Assembly: GCA_018061005.1 (NCBI GenBank) | Contig: JAGOVA010000003.1 | Location: 1 to 64,000, forward strand | DNA length: 64,000 nucleotides | Source of the DNA: Sterolibacterium sp. | Lineage (GTDB): Bacteria; Pseudomonadota; Gammaproteobacteria; Burkholderiales; Rhodocyclaceae | Reading direction: 5' to 3' | Shown here: positions 33,739-44,843 of the stretch, piece by piece | How positions within the stretch are numbered: position 1 is the first letter of the stretch | How the letters are laid out: each line of letters begins with the position of its first letter | Made by a program: the position numbers and the translations under genes | Notes under the pieces: generated by a model | What the model saw: only the letters and a program-made list of their open reading frames with translations | Told to the model about the DNA's origin: nothing | The model's database searches: none

Positions 33739-36042
33739 TTATTCGACACGTTCTGGCACCAGCACTTCGCGGCTGCCCGCGCCATTCATGGCGGAAACCA
33801 GCCCGGCACGTTCCATCTGCTCGATCAGGCGCGCGGCGCGGTTGTAGCCGATGCGGAGATGACGCTGTACCAGTGAAATCGACGGACGACGTGTTTTCAA
33901 TACGACCTCGACAGCCTGATCGTACATCGGGTCTGCTTCGCCCGCGCCGTCGCCATCGGCACTGCCGCCCGCACCATTTTCTTCGCCAGCAACGGCATCG
34001 AGTATGCCCTCAATATAATCGGGCGCGCCGACTTGTTTCAGGTACTCGACGACACGATGAACCTCGTCGTCTGATACGAAGGCGCAGTGCACGCGTTGTG
34101 GCAGCCCCGTACCGGGCGCGAGATACAGCATGTCGCCTTGCCCCAGCAGAGCCTCTGCGCCCATCTGGTCGAGGATGGTGCGCGAGTCAATTTTTGAGGA
34201 AACCTGAAAGGAAATGCGCGTTGGAATGTTGGCCTTGATGAGGCCGGTGATGACATCCACACTCGGCCGCTGGGTGGCGAGCACCAGATGGATGCCCGAG
34301 GCACGCGCTTTTTGTGCGAGACGGGCGATCAGTTCTTCAATTTTTTTGCCGACCACCATCATCAGGTCGGCCAGTTCGTCGATGATGACGACAATGTAAG
34401 GAAGGGTGGTCAGCGGCTCCGGTGTTTCGGGGGTGAGCGAGAAGGGGTTGGGGATGAACTTCTCGGCTTTTTGCGCTTCGTGGATCTTGGCGTTGTAACC
34501 GGAAAGATTGCGTACACCCAGCGTCGACATTAGTTTGTAACGCTTTTCCATTTCACCCACACACCAGTGCAGCGCGTTGTGCGCCTTGCTCATGTCGGTG
34601 ACGACCGGTGCCAGCAGATGGGGGATGCCTTCGTATACCGAAAGTTCCAGCATTTTCGGGTCAACCAGGATCAGGCGGACATCCTTTGGTTCGGATTTGT
34701 AGAGCAATGACAGAATCATCGCATTGATGCCGACCGACTTGCCCGAGCCGGTCGTGCCGGCGACCAGCAGATGCGGCATTTTGGCCAGATCGGTGACCAC
34801 CGGCTGGCCACCGATGTCCTTGCCCAGTGCCAGTGCCAGTGCAGTGTGCATGCCGTGGTAGGCCTTGGAGCCGATAATTTCGGTCAGGCGCACGGTTTGC
34901 CGCTTCGGGTTGGGTAGCTCCAGTGCCATGCAGGATTTGCCCGGCACGGTTTCAACAACGCGCACGCTGACCAGCGACAGGGCACGCGCCAGATCTTTGG
35001 CCAGATTGACGACCTGGCTGCCCTTGACCCCGATGGCGGGATCGATTTCGTAACGGGTGACCACCGGCCCTGGGTAAGCGGCCAGTACCTGCACGCTCAC
35101 GCCAAAATCGGCCAGCTTGCGCTCGATCAGGCGCGAGGTGAATTCCAGGGTTTCGGTGTCGGGCAGGTCGGCAATGTGATGCGTGGCTTCGTCGAGCAGA
35201 TGCAGGGGCGGCAGTGCGCTTCCCGGCGCGTCGAAAAACAGCGTGGCCTGCCGTTCTTTTTCCATGCGCTGCTCTACCTTGGGTGCGCGCGGAATTTCCT
35301 GTGGTGGGGTTTCGATTTTGAGGGGAGGGAGTTCCTCGATTTTCTTGCGCTCGACTTCGACCACTGTTTCACGTTGCTGGGCAATGTTGCGACCGATGCG
35401 TCGATCCTGCCAGGTTTGCCAGAGCCGCTGGCTGCCGAACACGGCCAGTTCCAGCAGCGTGCCCATGCCTTCGGCGATACGCAACCAGGAAAGGCCGGTA
35501 AATAGACTGATGCCGACCGCGAAAAATGCCATCAGGATCAGCGTGCCGCCGCTGAAACCCAGATGTGTAGCGGCCAGACGCGCAATTTCATGGCCGAACA
35601 TGCCGCCTGGAGCTAGTGGCAGTGCGGCTTTCAGACTGTAAAAACGCATCGCTTCGATGCCACAGCTGCCGATCATCAGCAGGATGAAGCCAGTCAGCGC
35701 AATGAAAAAAGGTCGGCGGTCGCGCCCGGGTACGGCGGGCATGAGTGTGTCGAGGCGACGGTAGCCCCAGAACACGGCAAAGACCAGAAACACCACCAGC
35801 CACCAGGCGGAAAGGCCGAACAGATAGAGCAGCAGATCTGCCAGCCAGGCACCGAAACGCCCGCCCGGGTTGCTGATCCGCTCAGGCGTTGCCGCGTGTG
35901 ACCAGCCGGGATCGAGAGGGGAAAAGCCGCCGAGTACCAGCACCAGATACAACGCCAGCGCACCCACGACCAGCCAGCGCACTTCCTGCAGCAGTGCGGC
36001 GATTTTTTCAGGCAGGGGTTGGCGGGATGTGAGATCAGCCAA
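33739..36042 (-). CDS. ftsK: DNA translocase FtsK
   Basis: FtsK pumps chromosome-dimer DNA through the closing septum and activates XerCD at dif. The 767 residues have four or so membrane segments (1-~190), a short linker, a RecA-type motor (~400-680) with Walker [15 protein letters not shown] and Walker [15 protein letters not shown]-terminal gamma winged helix ([33 protein letters not shown]) reads KOPS. The gene starts at TTG 36042; a GGAGG seven bases upstream (complement of about 36051-36055) supports this rare start. Confidence 0.96.
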   Translation of the reverse strand: MADLTSRQPLPEKIAALLQEVRWLVVGALALYLVLVLGGFSPLDPGWSHAATPERISNPGGRFGAWLADLLLYLFGLSAWWLVVFLVFAVFWGYRRLDTLMPAVPGRDRRPFFIALTGFILLMIGSCGIEAMRFYSLKAALPLAPGGMFGHEIARLAATHLGFSGGTLILMAFFAVGISLFTGLSWLRIAEGMGTLLELAVFGSQRLWQTWQDRRIGRNIAQQRETVVEVERKKIEELPPLKIETPPQEIPRAPKVEQRMEKERQATLFFDAPGSALPPLHLLDEATHHIADLPDTETLEFTSRLIERKLADFGVSVQVLAAYPGPVVTRYEIDPAIGVKGSQVVNLAKDLARALSLVSVRVVETVPGKSCMALELPNPKRQTVRLTEIIGSKAYHGMHTALALALGKDIGGQPVVTDLAKMPHLLVAGTTGSGKSVGINAMILSLLYKSEPKDVRLILVDPKMLELSVYEGIPHLLAPVVTDMSKAHNALHWCVGEMEKRYKLMSTLGVRNLSGYNAKIHEAQKAEKFIPNPFSLTPETPEPLTTLPYIVVIIDELADLMMVVGKKIEELIARLAQKARASGIHLVLATQRPSVDVITGLIKANIPTRISFQVSSKIDSRTILDQMGAEALLGQGDMLYLAPGTGLPQRVHCAFVSDDEVHRVVEYLKQVGAPDYIEGILDAVAGEENGAGGSADGDGAGEADPMYDQAVEVVLKTRRPSISLVQRHLRIGYNRAARLIEQMERAGLVSAMNGAGSREVLVPERVE

Positions 36043-36148
36043 AGTGTCGCCTCCGGCGTATCCGCAGCTGCAAGGGGGTGATGGCGAACATGGGCGGTTT
36101 GTAGGTTATAGCGAGGCAGGAAGTACGACAGATGACCGCAACGTGGTT

Positions 36149-36538
36149 TCAGCGATAGCCACCCGCCTGGGGCTGGGGGCCCAGCAGCTTTTCGAGATCT
36201 TCCTTGCGGAAGGATTTCCAGTGCATGTCGGGATTGACCAGGGCGATCGCATCCGCACCGGGAAAGTCGAAGCTGATCTGCAGACATTCGCGCAGCGGCA
36301 GGGTTGCGCAGGGTTGTTCCAGACGGTGGTGGTCTGCGCGGGTGTAGAACACCAGCATGACTTGCTCGCCGACCCGTTTGGCCTCCAGCGGCCAATCCAC
36401 TTCCTTGCTGGAAGCCAAGGGCGTGCTGCCGCTTTCAGGAGAACGGTTGAAATAGACGGTGGTATCCAGAAAAGGCTGCAGTGCCAGCCCGGTTTCACCT
36501 GCGACCGCCGGTTGTGCGATGTATTCCGCGAGATTCAT
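36149..36538 (-). CDS. SseB-like N-terminal domain protein
   Basis: The 129-residue protein resembles the small SseB N-terminal domain (MLVFYTRADHHRL, CLQISFDFPGADAIALVNPDMHWKSFRKEDLEKLL), of unknown biochemical function. No signal peptide or membrane segment is present, so it is cytoplasmic. It lies between the Crp/Fnr regulator (starts 37263) and ftsK, all on the minus strand, 11 bases after the regulator's stop, so it may be co-transcribed with it. The family match is by pattern and moderate. Confidence 0.6.
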   Translation of the reverse strand: MNLAEYIAQPAVAGETGLALQPFLDTTVYFNRSPESGSTPLASSKEVDWPLEAKRVGEQVMLVFYTRADHHRLEQPCATLPLRECLQISFDFPGADAIALVNPDMHWKSFRKEDLEKLLGPQPQAGGYR

Positions 36539-36549
36539 GAGGGATCTGC

Positions 36550-38323
<1,774 letters not shown>

Positions 38324-38356
38324 ACGCCTGAACCTTGAGCACATCCCCTCGCTTTC

Positions 38357-38974
38357 ATGGGGGAGTGCACGCTCGTCCCCTTCCTCTCCGGGTTGACCGT
38401 GGCGCGACGGCGCAAGATTTTTGTGGCTCCTGGTCCGACCCTTGCGGAGCGCGAGTTATTTCGTACCGCCGTGGCGGATGCCATGCCGTTATCTGCGATT
38501 CACGGCCGTGCCAACCTCGAACCCGCGCCACCCGCAGCGATCGTCAAGGCCTCGGGGGACGACGGATATTGTGTTCCCGTCGTCTGGGTCGAACCGCATA
38601 CCACGCTGGTACCGGGCAGCCCGGCATCAGGCGATGAACTCACCTGGCTGCGCCCCGGCCTACCGCGTAAACTGCTGACCGACCTGCGGCGAAACCGTTG
38701 GCGGGTAGAAGACGGGCTGGATTTGCATGGTCTCGATCGCGATGCCGCCCGCGACCAGTTGATTACCTTCATTGCCCATAGCCTCATGGGTCGCCTGCGC
38801 TGCGTTCGGATCGTGCACGGACAAGGGAGCAGCACCCTCGGGCGGGAGTCCGTGCTGAAAAGCGTGGTGCGCCGCTGGCTCGCGCATCGACCGGAAGTGC
38901 TCGCCTATTGTCAGGCACCTTCCGCCGATGGCGGTGCGGGCGCCGTGTGGGTGCTGCTGCGGAGAGGGCGATGA
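38357..38974 (+). CDS. Smr-domain protein (SmrA-like endonuclease)
   Basis: The 205-residue protein has a C-terminal Smr domain with DLHGLDRDAARDQL, HGQGSST and LRESVLKSVV...W at its core, the nucleic-acid-nicking Smr fold found also in MutS2. The N-terminal 100 residues match the SmrA/SmrB type (IFVAPGPTLAERELFRTAVADAMPL). Such proteins cut mRNA at stalled ribosomes or nick DNA. ATG 38357 is chosen; GTG 38399 just before ARRRKIF could be the real start. It is beside trxB. Confidence 0.85.
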   Translation: MGECTLVPFLSGLTVARRRKIFVAPGPTLAERELFRTAVADAMPLSAIHGRANLEPAPPAAIVKASGDDGYCVPVVWVEPHTTLVPGSPASGDELTWLRPGLPRKLLTDLRRNRWRVEDGLDLHGLDRDAARDQLITFIAHSLMGRLRCVRIVHGQGSSTLGRESVLKSVVRRWLAHRPEVLAYCQAPSADGGAGAVWVLLRRGR

Positions 38975-39130
38975 GATCGGCGTTACTGAATAATTCAGCG
39001 CAAAACAGCCGTTTGGGTCTGGGCGTGATGGCTGCGAGATTTTTTGGGCTGCCTCGTTCGAATAGAAAAAGAACCGAAAGCTTTTGTGTCGAAGTGTTGA
39101 TATGTTGGCGTATGGCGGGCATGTGACTTG

Positions 39131-39511
<381 letters not shown>

Positions 39512-39551
39512 TCAGTGTGTGGGTGGGGATGGGGGGGGAATCAGGCTTCAT

Positions 39552-41183
39552 TCACCATTCGTCCGGGTAGCGTGATGTTATCGGATATCGCCAGTCCTTG
39601 CCAAAGCCACGCCGGGTAATCCGGATGCCGGGAGGCGACTGGCGGCGTTTGTATTCGTTGCGTTTGAGCAGGTGAATGACGCGTTTCACGTCATCAGGGG
39701 CATGCCCCTGGGCGACGATCTGGCGCGGGCTCATGTCCTGTTCCATATAGGCCTGGATGATGGCATCCAGTGTGGCGTATTCGGGCAGGGAGTCCTGGTC
39801 TTTCTGGTCGGGCTTGAGTTCGGCGGAAGGGGCGCGGCTGAGGATGTTTTGCGGGATGACGGGGGTGTCTCCCTGGGCATTGCGCCAGGTACAGAGGCGG
39901 TAGACGAAGGTTTTGTAGATGTCCTTGATGACGGCGAAACCACCGGCCATGTCGCCGTAGAGGGTGGCGTAGCCGACCGCCATTTCACTTTTGTTGCCGG
40001 TGGTCAGCACGATGGCGCCGGTTTTGTTGGAGAGTGCCATCAGCAGCATGCCACGTATGCGTGCCTGGAGGTTTTCTTCGGTGGCATCGGCGGGCAGGCC
40101 GTGGAAGTGGGGTTCGAGCAGGCCGGCGAAGGTCTGCATGGCAGGTTTGATGGCGATTTCGTCGTAACGTACCCCGAGACGACGCACCATGTCGCGCGAG
40201 TCGTCGAGGCTCATCTGCGCGGTGTAGGGCGAGGGCATCATTACGGCGCGCACCTTGTCCGCGCCCAGCGCGTCGACGGCGATGGCCAGTACCAGGGCGG
40301 AATCCACGCCGCCCGACAGGCCAATGAGCGCGCCGGGGAAGCCGTTTTTACCGAGATAGTCGCGCACGCCCAGTACCAGTGCGGCATAAGTTTCGGCTTC
40401 GCTGGCGCGGGGTGGTGCGATTTTGCCCGCAGCCAGCTGGCCGTCGACATAATCGACGATGCCCAGGGTTTCTTCAAAGGAGGGAAACTGGTGGGTGAGC
40501 TGGCCGTTGCGGTCGAGGGCGAAGGATGCGCCGTCGAAGACCAGTTCGTCCTGCCCACCGACGAGGTTGGCGTAGATCACGGCCAGCCCGGTGGCCTGGA
40601 TGCGTTCGCGCAGCACTTCGTAGCGACGCGCCTGTTTGTCGGTGTGGAAGGGCGAGGCGTTGAGGGTTAGCAGCAGTTCGGCACCGGCGGCGTGGGCGGC
40701 TTCGGCTGCGCCAGTTTCCCAGACATCGGCACAGATATTGATGCCGCAGCGCACGCCATTGAGCGTGAAAACGCAGGCTTTGTTGCCAGCTTCGAAATAG
40801 CGTTCTTCGTCAAAGACAGCGTAGTTGGGCAGGCGTTGCTTGTCATAGGTGGTTTCGATGCGTCCTTGACGCAACAGGGAGGCCGCGTTGTAATGTTTTC
40901 CGGCGGCTGGATGGGGATGGCCGACGATCAGGGCGAGTCCGGGGGCTATCTGGGCGGCGCGGTGAGCCAGTTGCTGCAGTTCGTGCTGGGCTGCGCGAAA
41001 GAAATCGGGGCGCAGCAGCAGGTCTTCCGGTGGATAACCACACAACGCCAGTTCGGGGGTCAGCAGCAGGTCGGCTCCTTGTGCGTGCGCCTGGCGGGCG
41101 GCGGTCAGGATCCGTTCAGCATTGCCGGTCAGGTCGCCGACAATGCAATTGATCTGGGCGATGGCGATACGCAATCTGTTCAT
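39552..41183 (-). CDS. nadE: Glutamine-dependent NAD+ synthetase
   Basis: NadE amidates nicotinate adenine dinucleotide to NAD+. The 543-residue protein has an N-terminal nitrilase-type glutaminase domain with its catalytic triad (ELALCGYPPE, DKQRLPN, GINICADVWE). A C-terminal synthetase has the PP-loop LSGGVDSALVLAIAVDALG and the TTGNKSEMAVGYATLYGDMAGGF segment. Ammonia reaches the active site by a channel, so the fusion is coupled. glnB follows by 55 bases and the pair seems an operon linking nitrogen status with NAD. Confidence 0.96.
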   Translation of the reverse strand: MNRLRIAIAQINCIVGDLTGNAERILTAARQAHAQGADLLLTPELALCGYPPEDLLLRPDFFRAAQHELQQLAHRAAQIAPGLALIVGHPHPAAGKHYNAASLLRQGRIETTYDKQRLPNYAVFDEERYFEAGNKACVFTLNGVRCGINICADVWETGAAEAAHAAGAELLLTLNASPFHTDKQARRYEVLRERIQATGLAVIYANLVGGQDELVFDGASFALDRNGQLTHQFPSFEETLGIVDYVDGQLAAGKIAPPRASEAETYAALVLGVRDYLGKNGFPGALIGLSGGVDSALVLAIAVDALGADKVRAVMMPSPYTAQMSLDDSRDMVRRLGVRYDEIAIKPAMQTFAGLLEPHFHGLPADATEENLQARIRGMLLMALSNKTGAIVLTTGNKSEMAVGYATLYGDMAGGFAVIKDIYKTFVYRLCTWRNAQGDTPVIPQNILSRAPSAELKPDQKDQDSLPEYATLDAIIQAYMEQDMSPRQIVAQGHAPDDVKRVIHLLKRNEYKRRQSPPGIRITRRGFGKDWRYPITSRYPDEW

Positions 41184-41354
41184 GAGAGAATGGACGACTT
41201 GAATTGTGGCAGCGGCTGAAGGGTGTCAGGGCGGTAAAATGATCGGCTCGAAGAGGCGGAGATTGTAGTCCAGGTGGTCTGGGTAGGCGAGTTGTCCGGG
41301 CTTAGGCGTGTGGCGTGAACGACGCGACGCGGCGGCTATTTAGAATCAGGAACC

Positions 41355-42191
41355 ATGATGACAGCAGAAATTGATATTGAAAGCGCGCAAAAAGCGGTCA
41401 AGGGCATCAACATTCCGCCGCGCCCGGCGTTGTTGAATGAACTCAGCAATGAGATGCAGAAGCGCGATCCGGACACTAATTTCATGGCGGGGCGTATCGC
41501 CAAGGATGTCGGCTTGTCGGCGGCGATCCTGAAAGTCATCAATTCACCTTATTTCGGTTTGCGCTCTAAGGTGGGCTCGGTGCCGATGGCGGTGCAGTTG
41601 CTGGGGATCCAGAATGTCAAAAGTATCGTAACCGGACTGCTGCTGAAGTCGACCATTGGTGGCGGCCTGTCGCTGGAGCGTTTCTGGGATAGTTCCGAAA
41701 AAGTGGCGAAGATTTCAGCGTACATTGCGTCCATTTTGCCGCGCGCGCCGCGCGATGAGGCGTATACGCTGGGGCTGTTCCGTGAATGCGGGATTCCGCT
41801 ATTGATGCTGCGCTTCGAAAATTACAAGGACACGCTCAAGCTGGCGGGGGCTGATTCGCGCCCCATGAATCTGGTGGAAGACGAGCATCATGGAACCAAC
41901 CATGCCGTAGTGGGCTATATGGTGGCCAAGACCTGGGGGCTGCCGGATATTCTGGTTGAGGCCATCTTGCGCCACCATGATACCGATGTGTTTTCTGCTA
42001 CAGACAATGCGGCGGCGGGGGTGCGTACGCTGATTACCATCAATTATCTGGCGGAATATCTCAACGATACCAGTGTCCGTATGCGTGACAACCTGCAATG
42101 GCAGGCTGTGGCAGAGCCGGTGCTGGATCACCTGGGGCTGACGGCGGGTGAGTTTAATGAGCTGAAGGATGATATTGCTTCGGTGCTGTAG
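41355..42191 (+). CDS. HDOD-domain signalling protein
   Basis: The 278-residue protein is one HDOD domain (residues ~15-215: IPPRPALLNELSNEMQK, VINSPYFGLRSKVGSVPMAVQLLGIQNVKSIVTGLLL, GLFRECGIPLLMLRF, EDEHHGTNHAVVGYMVAKTWGLP) with no added output domain. HDOD proteins are HD-related but have lost metal ligands and act as binding modules in nucleotide or stress signalling. Upstream gap (171 bases) contains TAGAAT at 41341, too close to the ATG to serve as -10. Target unknown. Confidence 0.88.
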   Translation: MMTAEIDIESAQKAVKGINIPPRPALLNELSNEMQKRDPDTNFMAGRIAKDVGLSAAILKVINSPYFGLRSKVGSVPMAVQLLGIQNVKSIVTGLLLKSTIGGGLSLERFWDSSEKVAKISAYIASILPRAPRDEAYTLGLFRECGIPLLMLRFENYKDTLKLAGADSRPMNLVEDEHHGTNHAVVGYMVAKTWGLPDILVEAILRHHDTDVFSATDNAAAGVRTLITINYLAEYLNDTSVRMRDNLQWQAVAEPVLDHLGLTAGEFNELKDDIASVL

Positions 42192-42287
42192 TGCGGGTCG
42201 CCGGACCGATGGGTTTGTGGTTTCACATTAATCGTTATTGCGCCACCGGCAGGGTGGGGCGTGTCAAAGTAAAGGGAGTGAGCAGAA

Positions 42288-42782
42288 ATGGCTTCAGTCA
42301 ATAAGGTGATACTGGTCGGCAATCTGGGCAAGGATCCCGATGTGCGTTACATGCCTAGTGGCGAGGCGGTGACCAACGTCACGCTGGCGACGACCGAAAC
42401 CTGGAAGGATAAAGCGACGGGTGAGAAGCGCGATGCCACGGAATGGCATCGGGTGGTGTTCTTCCGCAAGCTGGCTGAAATTGCGGGTCAGTATCTGAAG
42501 AAGGGTTCGCAGGTCTACATCGAAGGCTCGCTGAAAACGCGCAAGTGGCAGGACAAGGATGGCCAGGAGCGTTACACCACCGAGGTGGTCGCCGATGAGA
42601 TGAAAATGCTCGGCTCGCGGCAGGGGAGTGGCGATGGCGGCGGCGACTATTCGCCGCGCGAGCGTCCGGCGCCTTCTGGTGGGGTGGCGGCACGACCGCA
42701 GGCCAGCTCCTCGTCGCAAAGCGCAAATATGCCCCCGTCCAGTGGGGGGATGGGTGATTTTGAGGACGACATTCCGTTCTGA
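42288..42782 (+). CDS. ssb: Single-stranded DNA-binding protein
   Basis: Ssb coats single-stranded DNA and recruits repair and replication enzymes. The 164 residues have an OB-fold ([72 protein letters not shown]), a Gly/Pro/Ser-rich linker and the acidic tip DFEDDIPF that binds partner proteins. AAAGGGAG lies about 10 bases before the ATG. It does not lie beside uvrA as in E. coli. Confidence 0.97.
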   Translation: MASVNKVILVGNLGKDPDVRYMPSGEAVTNVTLATTETWKDKATGEKRDATEWHRVVFFRKLAEIAGQYLKKGSQVYIEGSLKTRKWQDKDGQERYTTEVVADEMKMLGSRQGSGDGGGDYSPRERPAPSGGVAARPQASSSSQSANMPPSSGGMGDFEDDIPF

Positions 42783-42796
42783 AAACCCATGAGTAC

Positions 42797-43141
42797 ATGG
42801 GGCTGCGTCGCGTGGGGATAGCCAAACGCTGGGTGCCGGGGCTGTTGTGGATGGTGCTGTCTGCCCCGCTGCAGGCATACGGGCCGTGGCGTGCGGATGC
42901 GCAGAATACACGCGGCTGGCAGTTTATGTCGCCGGAAGAGCGGATCGAGCATCAGGCGAGGATGCGCGGGTTTCGTGACGCGGACGCGTGCCGTGCCTAT
43001 CAGCTTGAACAGCACCGGCGCATGACTGAGCGCGCTCAGGTACAAGGGGTGACGCTGCGACCGGCACCGCGCGATGCCTGCGCGCATCTGCCGCCCGCCG
43101 AGGTGGTGGGCGCGGTGGGCGCGGTGCGGGTGGCACCTTGA
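42797..43141 (+). CDS. Small secreted protein of unknown function
   Basis: The 114-residue protein has a signal peptide (about 1-26: WVPGLLWMVLSAPLQA) and a mature part with GWQFMSPEERIEHQARMRGFRDADACRAYQLEQHRRMTERA. That pattern recurs in small betaproteobacterial periplasmic proteins of unknown role. Two cysteines (in DADACRAY and RDACAHL) could form a disulfide. It begins 14 bases after ssb, and its stop overlaps the TTG start of the flavocytochrome gene, so it is the first gene of that redox operon or the end of the ssb unit. Confidence 0.65.
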   Translation: MGLRRVGIAKRWVPGLLWMVLSAPLQAYGPWRADAQNTRGWQFMSPEERIEHQARMRGFRDADACRAYQLEQHRRMTERAQVQGVTLRPAPRDACAHLPPAEVVGAVGAVRVAP

Positions 43142-44442
43142 CGTTGAGTCTGCGAGTGGAAGCATTGTCTCCGGCTTTTCGTTACCAGCTTCGTTTGTCG
43201 TTGCTGGTTTTGATCTGTGTGGGCGTGCCGCTGTGGTGGGGGTTGCCCGGGCAAATAGAAGCTGGGCGTGCGGCAGGCATCGTCATGGGTTGGCTGGGCT
43301 GTGGTCTGCTGCTGACCTGTTTGTGGCTGATGTTGCGCGAGCCACGTCTGGCCGCGTGGCTGGGCGGGCTGGAGCGCATGTATCGCTGGCATCATCGTCT
43401 GGGTGTGCTGGCTTATCTGTGTCTGCTCGTGCATCCGTTGCTGCTGGCCGTGGCTGAATGGCAGGTGCAGCCCGCCCGAGCCTGGGCGTTGCTGGCTCCC
43501 CTGCAGGAAGGGCGTGCCGTCTGGTCTGGCTGGGCAGCCTTGCTGTGCCTGATGGTCGGGCTGTACTTTGCCCTGATGCCGGGTGAGGCACTGCGCTATG
43601 CCCGTTGGCGACAGTTGCATGGATTGCTGGGCGTGGCAGTGCTGCTGGGGGCTTTGCATCTGTGGTGGCTGGGGATCGATACGCCCTTGCTGGCCTTGCC
43701 GTTGCTGGCGATCAGTCTCTTGGCGTGGCGCATGCTGCGTGCCCATGCCGGGCTGGCAGCACGGCCTTTTCTGGTGGAACGGGTGACCCCGCTGGCGCGC
43801 GATGCGGTGGAAGTCTCTTTGCGTCCTTTGCAGGCAGCGTTGCCCGTGCAAGCGGGGCAGTTCGTGCTGGCGGCTTTTTTCGATGCCCCGGGGTTTCATG
43901 GCTGTGGCGAATACCATCCTTATACCGTCAGCGCGTGCGACGCGCAGGGGCGGCTTGCTTTGGGGATCAAAGCATTGGGCGATTGCACGCGTCGCTTGCA
44001 GGGGGTGCGTGCGGGTGTGGCGGTTCGCTTGCAGGGACCTTTCGGCGCATTTCTGCCGGCCACGATCAGCCGCCCCAGTCTGTGGCTGGCAGGCGGCATC
44101 GGCATCACCCCGTTTATGGCGACATTGCGGGCGGGCTCGCTCAGTGCGCCGGTGCATCTGATTTATCTGCACCGGGATGCGGATGACGCCGCCTATGTTG
44201 ATGAACTGCATGCGCTGGCACAGCAGCAGCCGCTGCTGACGTTGGTCGTGCAGGCCAGTGGTGCAGCGCTGCCGGATTTGTCGAAACTTCTGCCACAAAT
44301 TCTGTCGGATGCGCCGCAAGGTGGCTCGCGTGACTGTTATCTGTGCGGCCCGCCCGGGCTGGTCGCGGCGGCGCGGCGAGTGCTGATGCAGCGTGGTGTT
44401 GCGGCCACGCAGATTCATGACGAACGTTTCGATTTTCGCTGA
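43138..44442 (+). CDS. Ferric-reductase-like transmembrane flavocytochrome
   Basis: The 434-residue membrane protein combines a ferric reductase-type heme domain (~1-215; GGLERMYRWHHRLGVLAYLCLLVHP and RWRQLHGLLGVAVLLGALHLWWLG, each with a His pair for heme) with a cytosolic FAD/NAD(P) reductase part. It has EYHPYTVSACDAQGRLALGIKALGDCT, GPFGAFL and GGIGITPFMATLR, then CYLCGPPGLV. It should pass electrons from NAD(P)H through FAD and two hemes across the membrane. It starts at TTG 43138, overlapping the previous stop by four bases; a GTG at 43156 is an alternative. Confidence 0.85.
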   Translation: MTLSLRVEALSPAFRYQLRLSLLVLICVGVPLWWGLPGQIEAGRAAGIVMGWLGCGLLLTCLWLMLREPRLAAWLGGLERMYRWHHRLGVLAYLCLLVHPLLLAVAEWQVQPARAWALLAPLQEGRAVWSGWAALLCLMVGLYFALMPGEALRYARWRQLHGLLGVAVLLGALHLWWLGIDTPLLALPLLAISLLAWRMLRAHAGLAARPFLVERVTPLARDAVEVSLRPLQAALPVQAGQFVLAAFFDAPGFHGCGEYHPYTVSACDAQGRLALGIKALGDCTRRLQGVRAGVAVRLQGPFGAFLPATISRPSLWLAGGIGITPFMATLRAGSLSAPVHLIYLHRDADDAAYVDELHALAQQQPLLTLVVQASGAALPDLSKLLPQILSDAPQGGSRDCYLCGPPGLVAAARRVLMQRGVAATQIHDERFDFR

Positions 44443-44468
44443 ACATTGCTGATCGAGGTGATGGGGTG

Positions 44469-44843
44469 ATGAAGGTACGCCGTTGGTTTCTGGTTGCGAC
44501 AGGGCTGTTCTGGCTGCTAGTGCTGGCAGCCTGGGTCGTCAGCCGTTTGCTGCCGCCTGTGGCCGTTCCGTCAGCCCGGGTCGCTCCCGTGTCAGCGGGT
44601 TACACCCTGGCGCAGGTGGCGCAGCATGCGAGCGAGCAGGATTGCTGGATGGCCATCGACGGCAGTGTTTATGATCTGTCGGCCTATTTGCCCGATCATC
44701 CGGCGCGCAGCGGCCTCATCGAAGTCTGGTGCGGTCGGCAGGCCAGCGATGCGTATCACACCAAGCAGCGCGGCCGCCCGCATTCGGCGCAAGCCGACGC
44801 GCTGCTGCATGAATACCGGATTGGAACCCTGGGGTTGCCATGA
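44469..44843 (+). CDS. Membrane-anchored cytochrome b5-like protein
   Basis: The 124-residue protein has one N-terminal membrane helix (~6-27) and then a cytochrome b5-like heme fold outside: YTLAQVAQHASEQDCWMAIDGSVYDLSAYLPDHPARSGL with His in HP as the first heme ligand, and SDAYHTKQRG with the second. The usual HPGG is HPAR here. I use ATG 44469; GTG 44466 is one codon earlier. It ends at an ATGA overlap with the TAXI gene and follows the flavocytochrome by 26 bases, so it is a likely electron partner. Confidence 0.8.
   Translation: MKVRRWFLVATGLFWLLVLAAWVVSRLLPPVAVPSARVAPVSAGYTLAQVAQHASEQDCWMAIDGSVYDLSAYLPDHPARSGLIEVWCGRQASDAYHTKQRGRPHSAQADALLHEYRIGTLGLP

Noticed and set aside
41341-41346. 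TAGAAT before the HDOD gene as -10
   Set aside because: It is only 9 bases from the start codon and overlaps the ribosome-binding region.
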